In this document: positions 21,101 to 33,100 of the stretch, piece by piece
Layout: each line of letters starts with the position of its first letter
Position numbering within the stretch: the first letter of the stretch is position 1
Origin: Azorinus chamasolen
Lineage: Eukaryota > Mollusca > Bivalvia > Cardiida > Solecurtidae
Direction of reading: 5' to 3'
Length of the DNA stretch: 64,000 nt
Assembly: GCA_963576725.1 (NCBI GenBank)
Contig: OY755237.1
Location: forward strand, 51,836,253-51,900,252
Notes under the pieces: model-generated
Told to the model about the DNA's origin: nothing
Seen by the model: only the letters and a program-made list of their open reading frames with translations
Databases searched by the model: none
Made by a program: the position numbers and the translations under genes

Positions 21101-24100
21101 CTCAATGTCAAGAACTGGCAAGAAATGGAAACTGCTGAAGCTGACATCTCTTTATCTTTATTTTTTGAAGGAACTTGAATACAATATCTCAAGTGTTTGT
21201 TGTCAAACTACAGTGACTACATTATGCAAGATCAGATTTTGCCAAAGTAAAATACCGGTACTCTCGTAAAGTTTTTGGTAGCATTTTTTATGACTATGCA
21301 AAATTCTAAAATGAAAAGGTGCTTTTCAAACCCTACCTGCTAAATGTACACCTACCTGTGTATCTGCATCTATTAGGAAACTCTTCAAAGCTCCATATGT
21401 AAACATAATGTTTCTCAACTCAAAGTGCTGGTAAGCATTACAGCTATACAACGGATATCCGTCAAGTACTACATGTACATCCAAACACACTATCACAGTT
21501 GGGTGCAGATGAGTGGCCAAGTTACACAGTCTTGATTGTGTTTTGTTTAAAAAATATAACAAATTCATCCCATGTAGTCAGGGATGAGACCAGTCTGAAA
21601 ATTCTCGTGTTGAAAATACCTCCTACACCCAATCTAAGCCCTCTGAAACTATCATTTCTGCAAGGATCACACCAAACTGTGCAAATTTCTTAAGAGTTAA
21701 AAGAAAGTTTTGCTCCGAAATCAGCTTAATCCATGATGGTCATTCATGTAGTAAACTAGAAAGTTGTGCCCATAGGACAGGGATGCCCCATTTGTGATAT
21801 TGTCTCTATATCCAGCAATTTTCACTATATGTTCTATAGTAAAGTAAATTTCAAATTTAAAAAAAAAAATGGTCGGGGCAACAATTCCCTTCTTTATGTA
21901 CATCTTCACATCAACATTCATCAGTGAAAGTTTGAAGTAAATCCTCCCATTGGTGTACGATGAGTTGGACACACAAGGTATTTGAAAATTCTAAACAGCC
22001 ATAACTCTAATAACAAGAGGGCCCTAAATCGCTCACCTGGTTACTATAGACTTATGCATACACTGTATTTCCATGTAAAAATAAGTCAGCTTCAGATTGG
22101 GGCCAATATGAAACCAAAGGCCATAATTTTAGGCCTGGAGGTCAAAATTTGAACAATCTAAATAAAAGAAATTTAGATGATGCTAGGGACGGGGCAATTT
22201 TGGTCCTGGGGTCATAATTTGAACAATCTTGGTAGAAAACCATTAGATGATACTACATACCAAATTTCAAAGGTCTAGGCCTTACAGTTTTGCAATGAAG
22301 TAAATATTCCAAAATAGGGAATTAATATAATACATAAATACTTAAACTGCTCTGATCTAATATTTCGACCACTAAGGGCCTTTGTCAAAGATTATCATGT
22401 CAAAATACACGTCACATTTTTGTTACATGCATTCAGCCATAAAATCAAAGAGAATAATGTAGATCCAGCGTCGTCATGGTGACATTGGGTTGTTTTTTAA
22501 AATGTCATGACGTCATCAAAATGACGTCATCAAATGACGTCATGGGTGCAAGGACAGTTCAAGAACTGGAAGATTTTGCGAAACATGCAAACAGTATTCA
22601 CCCGAATATTAGTATAGAGCTTAGATATGGTTTGGATCAGATAGAATTTCTGGATACTCTAGTTAAAATAGACAATGGTCATATATACACAGATCTTTAT
22701 GTAAAACCAACAGACAAACAGCTGTACCTTAATAATTCTTCCTGCCATCCTCCTAGTACAAAAAGGAGCATAGCATATGGTTTGGGACTAAGAATTAAGC
22801 GTATATGTGAAAGAGAATCGGACTATATTAGAGAAAGAAATAAACTCAAGGGTCAGTTAAGGAAGAGAGGATATAGTGGTAGGATGATAGAAAATCAGTT
22901 GGTAAGGGTGGATAAACTTGACAGATCTGCCACATTAGTAAAGAAACAAACAGTTAGATCTAACAGGAAAATGAATAGGGTCCCTTTAGTTTTGACGTAT
23001 TCAAATCTGCTACCGAATATACATTACATTGTAAACAAACATTCAAAAGTTTTGCATCAATCAGACCGGCTTAAAGAAGTATTCCAACAACTGCCAATCG
23101 TAGCATTCAGGCGTGATAAAAATCTATGTGACACACTGGTGCATTCAAAAACTAACAGGATTGTTAGACCAAGCAATACAGTCTGTTCACAGGGTTGTGC
23201 TACTTGCAGTATTCTTGAAATGTCAAGTATAAGTGACACAAATAGGCAATCAGTTTACAATGTGTCAACTAATATTAACTGTAGAGAAAGAAATGTAGTA
23301 TATGCAATTAAATGCAGTAAATGCGATATAATGGTGTATGTCGGTGAAACTGAGAGAGAAATTCGGGAGAGAATGAAAGAACATTTGAGTGATGTGAGGC
23401 ATGAGAGAGAGAAGCCAATAAATAGACATTTTGGAATCGGTGGGCATAGCAGTGATGATGTGAGATTTGTAGTTTTGAAACGAATGTTCCATGCATGTAG
23501 AACTGAAAGACAGATCCATGAAACTGATTGGATATGGAGGCTGAGAACCTACAGACCATTTGGCTGTAACATCAAAGAGGATAATGCGCTAATGCATGCA
23601 TGACGTCGTTGCACCCATGACGTCATTTGATGACGTCATTTTGATGACGTCATGACATTTTAAACAAGAGGGCCATGAGGCCCTGAAGCGCTCACCTGAG
23701 ATAACCCCAGGGGCAGGGCCTTTTTTGACCACAAGAAATCATGTGGACAACCTTGGTAGAGAACCATAAGGCAAAGCAGTATGCCATTAATTAAAGGTCT
23801 AAGCCTTATGATTTCAGAGAAAAATAATATTTCATATTTTTCCCATCAAAAAAACTGATAAGCCCTGAGGCAGGGCCAAGTTTCGCCCAGTGGTCAGGGT
23901 CGTAAGTTAAACATTCTTGGCAGAGGACCACAAGCCACAGCTACATATTTATAGAGGACCAGTAGATCATGTTTAGTCATACCAAATATCAATGGTCTAG
24001 GCCTTACAGTTTCAGTAGATTTTTAAAGATTTTCCTATGAAAAACTGATAAGCCCTTGGGCGGGGCCATTTTTGGCCCGGTGGTCATAATTTGGACAATA

Positions 24101-27100
24101 TTTGTCGAGGACCATAAGTTCATGCTACACACCAAATATCAAAGATCTAGGCCTTACAGTTTCAGAGAAGAAGATTTTTAAAGATTTTCCTATGAAAAAC
24201 TGATAAGCCCTTGGGCGGGGCCATTTTTGGCCCGGGGGTCATAATTTGAACACTATTTGTAGAGGACCATAAGATCATGCTACATATTAAATATCATGGG
24301 TCTAGGCCTTACAGTTTCAGAGAAGAAGATTTTTAAAGATTTTCCAATGAAAAACTGATAAGCCCTTGGGCGGGGCCATTTTTGGCCCAGGGATCATAAT
24401 TTGAACAATATTTGTAGAGGACCATAAATCATGCTACATACCAAATATCAATTTACACAGGTCTAGGCCTTACAGTTTCAGAGAAGAAGATTTTTAAAGA
24501 TTTTCCTATGTAAAACTGATAAGCCCTTGGGCGGGGCCATTTTTGGCCCGGGGGTCATAATTTGAACAATATTTGTAGAGGACCATAAGATCATGCTACA
24601 TACCAAATATCAAAGGTCTAGGCCTTACAGTTTGACAGAAGAAGATTTTTAAAGATTTTCCTATGAAAAACTGATAAGCCCTTGGGCGGGGCCATTTTTG
24701 GCCCGGGGGTCATAATTTGAACAATATTTGTAGAGGACCATAAGATCATGCTACATACCTAATATCAAAGGTTTAAGCCTTACAGTTTCAGAGAAGAAGA
24801 TTTTTAAAAGATTTTCCTATGAAAAACTGATAAGCCCTTGGGCGGGGCCATTTTTGGCCCAGGGGTCATAATTTGAACAATATTTGTAGAGGACCATAAG
24901 ATCATGCTACATACCAAATATCAAAGGTCTAGGCTTTACAGTTTCAGAGAAGAAGATTTTTAAAGATTTTCCTATGAAAATTCCATATTACCATATATGG
25001 AAATATTGACCAAGCCCTCTGGCGGCCATGTTTTTTGCCCGATCAAAATTCTTTTAACAACTTTTAAAGTCTATCAACTGAGAAACATTTTGGTGAAAAC
25101 TATATTCAAATCCAACAAGTCATTCTGGAGAAGAAGATTTTTCTAGATATTGTGTCCGGTTGCCATGGCAACAAGACCGATGGCCCCGCCCACTATCTTT
25201 TAACAACTTTTGAAGCACCCACCCACAGTATGTATCTGACCAAGTTTGGTTACAATTGGGCAGTCGGTTTCAGAGAAGAAGTCGTTTGAAATTGTTGACG
25301 GACAGACGGACAGGACAGACAGACAGACGGACAGACGGACGCCGGATGCCGGACACAGGGGTATCACAAAAGCTCACCTTGAGCACTTTGTGCTCTGGTG
25401 AGCTAAAAACAACCCAATGTCACCATGACGACGCTGGATCTACATTATTCTCTTTGATTTTATGGCTGAATGCATGTAACAAAAATGTGACGTGTATTTT
25501 GACATGATAATCTTTGACAAAGGCCCTTAGTGGTCGAAATATTAGATCAGAGCAGTTTAAGTACTTACAGTTTTGGAAAAGAAGATTTTTAAAGATTTAC
25601 CTATAAAAAACTGATAAGCCATGGGGTGGGACCACTTTTGGCCCTGGGGGTAACAATTTGAACAATCTTTGAAAAAATGATTAGATGATGCTACATACCA
25701 AATATCAAAAGGTTAGGCCTTACGGTTTCAGAGAAGAAGATTTTTTAAAGATTTTCCTATGAAAAACTGATAAGCCCTGGGGCAGGGCCATTTTTGGTCC
25801 AGGGGTCATAATTTGAACAATATTTGTAGAGGACCATTAGATCATGCTACATACCAAATATCAAAGATCTAGGCCTTATGGTTTCAGAGAAGAAGATTTT
25901 TAAAGATTTTCCTATGAAAAACTGATAAGCCCTGGGGTGGGGCCATTTTTGATCCGGGGGTCATAATTTGAACAATCTTTGTAGAGGACTATTAGTTAAT
26001 GCTACATACCAAGTATCAAATATCTAGGCCTTACTGTTTCAGAGAAGAAGATTTTTAAAGATTTTCCTATGAAAAACTGATAAGCCCTGGGGCAGAGCCA
26101 TTTTTGGTCCGGGGTCATAATTTGAACAATCTTTGTAGAGGACCATTAGATCATGCTACATACCAACTATCAAAAGTCTAGGCCTTACGGTTTCAGAGAA
26201 GAAGATTTTTAAAGATTTTCCTATGAAAAACTGATAAGCCCTGGTGCGGGTCCATTTTTGATCCGAGATGTTTAAGCAAATTGTTGACGACGCACATACG
26301 CACGACGCCGGACACTGCCCCCTCACAATACCTCACCTAGCACTTTGTGCCAGGTGAGCTAAAAATAATTGGAGCAAAATTTCCTTCTTTAAGCACATCT
26401 TCGCATCAACATTGTTCACCAGTGAACGTTTGAAGTAAATCTTCCAAATGGTGAATGAGGAGTTTTTAATTGAACAAGAGAAATGTTGACCATGGCAGAA
26501 ACTGTAAAATGATACCTTAATTATGTCATGAGCATACAGAGCAGACCCTGATCAGATGGCTCAGATAAGAGTCATCTGATCTGAGTCTACTCTGATTGTA
26601 AAGACAAGAAAAGGAGTTTCTATCAGGTAGAGGATTAACTTACTTTATCCACTCCATTAATTCCACTGTATCAGGATCCCAAAATTCTTTCAGATCTTCT
26701 AAATCTTTCAAAGCTGCTGGAAGTGCCTACAAGAAGAATGATAATGCATCATTTATGTAAGAAAAAATGACACCATGAATATTAATTAGATGGAATTTTA
26801 TAATTGCATTTGGACACTGGAATTTTTGGCCGTGGCAGAAACTGTAGAATCATTTTATAAGCAAACCTAGCAGACCCTGATAAAGATGGTTCCTATAGGA
26901 GCAGGTTAATCTACTTGTAAAGGTGTTAACCGTTTCCATGTTCTATGTTTATTACAAATTTCAATACCTACTGAATATTGATGGACAAAATAGTTATAAT
27001 GAAATATGGAAAGTAGAGCATTGTAGTCCATTTAGAAAGTAAAGAAACAGATATTTCAAATTCCAGTAGCAAACAGCCCTGATCAGTTGGCTCCTATAGG

Positions 27101-30100
27101 AGCCATCTGATCTGGGTCTACTCTGCAAATGCGTGAAAAGGCGTTTACATGAGGGAAAGGTGTTAAAAGCTGTATCTAAGGAGTAAAGGATTAACACTGC
27201 ATATTAATGAGTGTGTGATTACCTAGGCAAACAGTGTAGATCCAGTCAGATAAAAATCAAAACTTTTTTGAGGATTAATATGAAGAAAACTGAAGTTTGA
27301 GAATTGTCGCAGACAACAATTTTTGCACACATTACTGAGCATTCAAAGAGCTAAGTTTAAGCGTAATGGGCCATAACCTTTTACCTGAGACACCTTTAGA
27401 GGCCTTTGCAAACAAAGTAGACCCAGAATAAGACGGCCCCTGCAGGAGTCATTTGATCAGAGCCTGCTTTATTTATTTTAATATGAAATTATGTATATGA
27501 TTCTACAGTTATTGCCATTTCAAAAAATCCTGTGTTTGTAACATGGTGAAAAAGTTGTGACTCGACTGGGACTCGAACCCAGGGCCTCAGGCTTACCATG
27601 CCAACACTCTACCGACTGAGCTACCAAGCCACACAGTAAAGCCTATCAACTTATTTCACCATAATCTCTACCCGGCTACACACACACCCTCTAAACAAGA
27701 ATTTGTCCCGAATTCTTACTCAAAGAACACTCCAAGAGTTGCTTATTATTACAAATTATATCATATTCTCTACCCAGCTACATGTTTGTAAACAACCAGT
27801 TGATAAATATTCATGATGCCATTATTTCTTACATGAATATTCATTAGCTAAAGGGTTAGCTATGTCAATTTCAGTTCTATCAGATTCATTAGCTAAAGGG
27901 TTAGCTATGTCAATTTCAGTTCTATCAGAATTTGGCCTTAATGTTGGTGATTCAGCTGTGCACAAAAGATGTTAGTACTTGCAATCAGTGTAGACCCAGA
28001 TCAGAAGGTTTCTACAGAAATACTTTGATAAAGGTTTGCACTGTTAGTCAATCAAAGTTTTATCAGCAATTATTTACCCTTTTAAATTAACAAATGATTG
28101 ACTGTTCCACTTTGAAAATTCAGCATTTAGAGATTTAATGGGATTATAGTAAAACTCCTCTAAAACGAAATTCTAGTAGAGTAGAATTTAGTTACTTTTA
28201 GGCAGGAGGTTGCTTAATGCAGGGTGAAAGTAATGCAGAAAGCTCCCATAGGACCCTGCATTAAGCTGCCACCTGTCTCCAAGACTGATATTTGAATGTT
28301 GCATGTAGAGGGGTTTTACTGTATCTCTAACAGAAAAATATATTTCGCAATCGAAAAACAGTGGTCAAAGAATACTGTCTGAATTGACCCGTAGGACATT
28401 GGTGGCAAATTTGTGATTATCTATGCAAACATCTTGGTGTCTCATCAAGATCCATTATAAACAAGAGTGCCAGTGGGCACAAAATATGCCCATTGAGGCT
28501 TTGTCCAAAGTAAACTCAGCTTAACATAATTGCTAAATGCAAATGCTAAACACAAATTCTAAGTACAATTGTGTGACCTTGACCTTTGATATATATACCT
28601 GGACACACCCATGCTATTGTAGCATGTCCAGATAAACATTGTGGTGTAATTAGAGAAGGATCCACCAAGCAGAATTTGAGTTAGAGATGTTACAGACAGA
28701 CAGACAGACAGCGCCATTCCATAATACCTCCCATTTTTTCAAACAGATGAAGCTTGTAGTTGTAGACAAGTGTCCCAAGTTTCAAGGCTTTATCTCAAAG
28801 GGTTATGTAAATAAGTGGCCTTTAACAAAACCCTTAACCAAAAATTCTACGTTAACAAGAGGGCCAGAATGGCCCTGACATCGCTCACCAGACAATCAGA
28901 TATGTTTCTATTGAAAAGTGACCGTCTCTGGGGCGGTGCCAATTTTGACACCAGGGACACAAAATATAACTTTTGTAGATGACCTAAATATGAAGCTATG
29001 TGCCAAATATGAAATCTGAGAACATTCCAGTTTCAAAGGAGAAGATTTTCAAAGTTTGCACATTAAAATTGTTTCTATTGAAAACTGACCACCCCTGGGG
29101 TGGGGTCTATATTGACAACAGGGGCATAATTTATATAACTTTTGTAGAGGATCGGAAAATGGTGCTGTGAGCCAAATATGAAAGCTGAGAACCCTGTAGA
29201 TTCAGAAAAGAAGATTTTCAAAGTTTTCACTATACGTTTCTATAGACAAGAGGGCCATTGAAAGTGTTACTTTTTCAGACAAACAAATTACAGATGACAG
29301 AAACCCTATTACTGCTGCGCATATTTTGACTGAAATTAGCACACAGTTTGGATTTGATCTGACACATATGTAACTTCATAATATGTGGTTTGTACAAGAA
29401 AGTTAATTGTAAGATTGATATGTATTAACCAGGGAATTTTAATTATGCAAGGCCATACAAAGTTCTGACTAAAGACGATCAACTGACCTCTCAAATAATC
29501 AACATTACTGTTCCTCTGAAAAGGTATGTGTACCCTAGCATTCCAAACTGATTTTTTGCATTTGAATATTATTATAAATTATTACATAATAATTTCATAT
29601 TCATAAGTTCACTGAACTTAATATTTTCAAGTAATACAATTTCATGTTAAAAATTATTTCATAATTTATTTAAAATCTTTAATTTGGCATTCTGGAGTCT
29701 TTACATGATTTACCCTTCTTCTGAACTGCAGGGCAGGTTGTAATAATGTCATAATGCCAATCACTATTATTAATTAACCCTTCCCTCATATAAACGTGTT
29801 TTCACACATTTGAAAAATCAGTAGACCAGATCAGATGCCTCCTATAGGAGCCATCTGATCAGGGTCTGCTCTGTTTGTTAATGGAATTTGACAGATCTTC
29901 CTTTAGTTTCTAAAATGGCTACAATGTTCTACCTACTACATTCCATTATAACTATTTTGTCTATGAATATTCAGTAGGTTGTGAAATTTGGAGAAAAAAA
30001 ATGGCTACAATGTTTCACCTTCCATACTTCATTTTGCTCATGAATATGCAATAGGCATTCAAATTAATAATAAACACAGTACAGGCAAAGGGTTACTACA

Positions 30101-33100
30101 GCCACTACCAGCAATACAGGTGTACTAAAAATAGCCACTGGTCATCCCCATCTCTATTGCTTGACCTGATGACCTGTTTATGAGACTGAGTAAAGATAAG
30201 ATGCTTAAAAGTGCAGTCAGCTTCAAGTTTGCTAGAAAACTTGCCACCCGTGGGTGTAGCCAATTTTGACCACAGGAGCATAATTTATATAACTTTTGTA
30301 GAAGTCCTGAAGTTGAAGCTATGTGCCAAATATGAAAGCTGAGGACCTTCTAGTTTTAGAGGAGATGATGCTCAAAGTTTTCACTATATGTTTCTATTGA
30401 AAACTGAAAACCCCTGGGGCAGGGCCAATTTTGACCCCAGGGGTATAATTTATATAACTTTTGTAGAGAACCTACAGATGATGCTATGTGCCAAAGATGG
30501 AAGCTGAGACCCCTGTAGATTCAGAGGAGAAGAACTTTAAAGGTTCAAATTGTTGACGACGGACGACGCACGACGCACTATGCACGACGCACTACGCACG
30601 ACGCACGCCGACAGACGACGGACATCAGGTGATCACAAAAGCTCACCCTGAGCACTTTGTGCTCTGGTGAGCTAAAAAGGGTAATAATTCTGTCAAAATG
30701 CTTGACAGAGTTATGTTCTCTTGCCTATGGGTGAAGCTTGTGATGGTTAACAAATGTTCCAAGTTTCAAAGCTTTATCTCAAAGGGTTATGTAAATAAGT
30801 GGACTTACAACATTAATTGAGGTCAACATATTTGCTTAACGCAAATGCCAAATGCAAATTCTAAGTCATATTGTGCGACCTTGACCTTGGATATACGTAC
30901 CAGGACACATCCATGCTACTGTAGCATGTCCAGATAAACATTGGTGTGAAATCTGAGAAGGATCCAACAAGCAGAACTTGAGTTAGAGATGTTACACACA
31001 GACAGATATTTAACATTTGCCAAACGCAAATGCTAAACGCACATTCTAAGTCCAATTGTGTGACCTTGACCTTGGATATACGTACCGGGACTGGACATGC
31101 TACTGTAGCATGTACAAAATCCATTTAATACTCATGACCTCATTACATGAATATTCGTGGAGTAAAGGGTTAACATCAACAGTCAAATAAACTACAAATT
31201 CTGTTTAACAATGATTCAATGTACTTACAATTGCGAGGAGTAATGCCAGAACAGATACTGTAGCAAAATGACGAGCTATTTGAACCTGTGGTACGAAAAA
31301 AGAAAAACATCGTATCAGAGCTATAGGTGTACTGATCAAAAGCTCTTATTTCTAAGCTAAATCCTATATTGCTTGTACTCATGTTTAGTCACTTATCCCT
31401 TTACTCCATAAATACACCTTTGTAAACAGAGTAGACCCAGATCAGATGGTTCCTATAGAAGCCATCTGATTTGGGTCTGCTCTGTTTGCTTATGATATGA
31501 TATAGATATGATTCTAAAGCTTCTGTCATGGCCAAACATTCTTGTGTTCATGTGCTAATATAGCAAATTAATCCCATTAATATTAATGACGTCATTATTT
31601 CTTATATTGATATTCATGGAGGAACTGGTTAATGACCACTATAAACAGGATCTACCGTGTATTCTATGCTTAGATTTTATATTCAAATACGCACGGTCTT
31701 CTTCAAGAAGTTTGATGCAGTTTATAGATTGAATTTGTTCTGTTTGTAATGACTGAAGAGTATTCAAGAAACGTAGTGAGTTCATATACACTGAGTTCCG
31801 TCCTTGTAACACATGTACAGTCTTAGAAGACAACATTTCAGCATTGTATAATCCTTTACCTAAATGCCTTTGCAAACAGAGTAGAACCAGATCAGAAACT
31901 CCAACTCCTGTAAAGTGGTCTAATCAAGGTCTGCTCTGTTTGCTTACCCAGTAATATAGATTCTACAGTTCTTGTCAGAGTGGTAAAGTTCAATATTCAA
32001 ATGTCACTATAAACTCTTACACAAAGTTTTATTAAAGAAATGGATAAAATGACTTCTGAGAATTGAAGCAGGTAACATTTTATTGCAGATGGAAGTTCCT
32101 TGATGTTTAAATGGTTAATTGTAGAATGCTGGGTATAGCTACCACTACATCTTGACTGGCCCTCAGTTTGGTCAGTACAGCTTTCCAGGCTTTAAAGTCA
32201 GCTACACCGAAGCCTGCCAGCACACACATGTATGGAGTCCACAGATACTTCATACGTAAAGTTGACATGGCTAATGCTCCGAAAAACACCACCTGTACTG
32301 TATAATAAAACACCACCTGTACAGTATAATAAAATACCCTCCACCTGTACTGTATAATAAAATGTTTTGCATAATAGTGGTGCATTTATAACAACCTAGC
32401 ACCGATGAAAATATTTGTATGCAGATGAGATGAGCAGCAATGTTGGCATCTCATCTGGATTCAAATTGCTTGACACTCCCATTGTATTTCCAAAGGGTAA
32501 TAGCAGAAGTAACTGTGAAATTCATTTTTTTTTGTCCATTGTAGATACTATAGAATCAGATCTATATAGTTCAATAAACAAATAAGAGTTGGCTCTCATC
32601 AGATGGCTCCTACAGAAACCATCTGATCTGGGTCTGCTATGTTTGCACAGGTGTGAATAGATGTTTATATGAGCGAGGGAGGGTTAATATTGTATTTACT
32701 ATTAGAACACCTTGTCCACCAGCTGAAAAGTAAATTGTCCACCATTTTGATAATGAAACTAATGGAGTAGCAAGTCAAGTAGGTATTGATCAAAATCAAA
32801 TCAATCAACACATTTGGATGAACAGATGAAAGGAAAAAAATCCAACTCTGTTCCTAGTTTTTGTCTCCACAAACAAATTCCATTTTAAAATTTTTACCTC
32901 ATAAAAATGAAGTTCATGAATATATAAGGAAGTGATTAATTCAAGCATAAATGTTCATTAGGGAAAGCCTTAACCAACCTGCATGGAAAGCAACATCAGG
33001 ACGGGAAGACAACAAGTGGCTATTTTTTGAGACTGGATGATCCTTGAGTCCTACATCATGACTATGGTTACTGTAAAACAAACAATGAATGTCACTTTAT

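Larger units (their letters stand above)
22293..25563 (+). mobile_element. Penelope-like retroelement, inverted-repeat form
   Basis: Flanked by a 12-bp duplication cttacagttttg (22281-22292 and 25564-25575) in the host HLE-1. Contents: a 46-bp AT-rich tail, a 213-bp left arm, an intact 3' coding part, a right arm complementary to the left, and an HLE-1 insertion (23665-25406) splitting the right arm. Penelope elements often carry inverted or direct terminal repeats and 5' truncations; this is such a truncated copy. Perfect arm identity and an unbroken frame imply youth. Confidence 0.88.
22014..26362 (+). mobile_element. HLE-1 host element split by Penelope-like insertion
   Basis: Starts caagagggccctaaatcgct, gctcacctgg; ends tttgtgccaggtgagctaa at 26362 after a gacgacgcac tract. 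Roughly 154-bp units lie at 22080-22290 and 25570-26270. The cttacagttttg at the break is present on both sides of the inserted retroelement. Confidence 0.8.
27360..27880 (+). mobile_element. MITE-B, forward, split by tRNA-bearing insert
   Basis: Left part 27360-27541 (tttgcaaacaaagtagaccc..cctgtgtttgtaa) and right part from 27783 (tgataaatattcatgatgcc..aagggttagc). A 45-bp piece of the end is duplicated at about 27841-27928. Confidence 0.7.

Noticed and set aside
21326..21568. Minus-strand open frame as a DPY19-like exon
   Set aside because: The flanking exons (20937-21069 and 26644-26726) join in phase and match the family without it, and its residues match no DPY19 segment.
32107..32385. 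Longer open frame through the 24-bp repeats as coding exon extension
   Set aside because: Starting at the outer repeat would shift the phase relative to exon 32979-33070; only the acceptor at 32297 gives the family sequence.
32979..33050. A shorter exon starting after catgatgtag, in another frame
   Set aside because: It gave an open frame but did not fit the phase of 33720-33878; the acceptor at 33070 fits both neighbours and restores RPDVAFHA.
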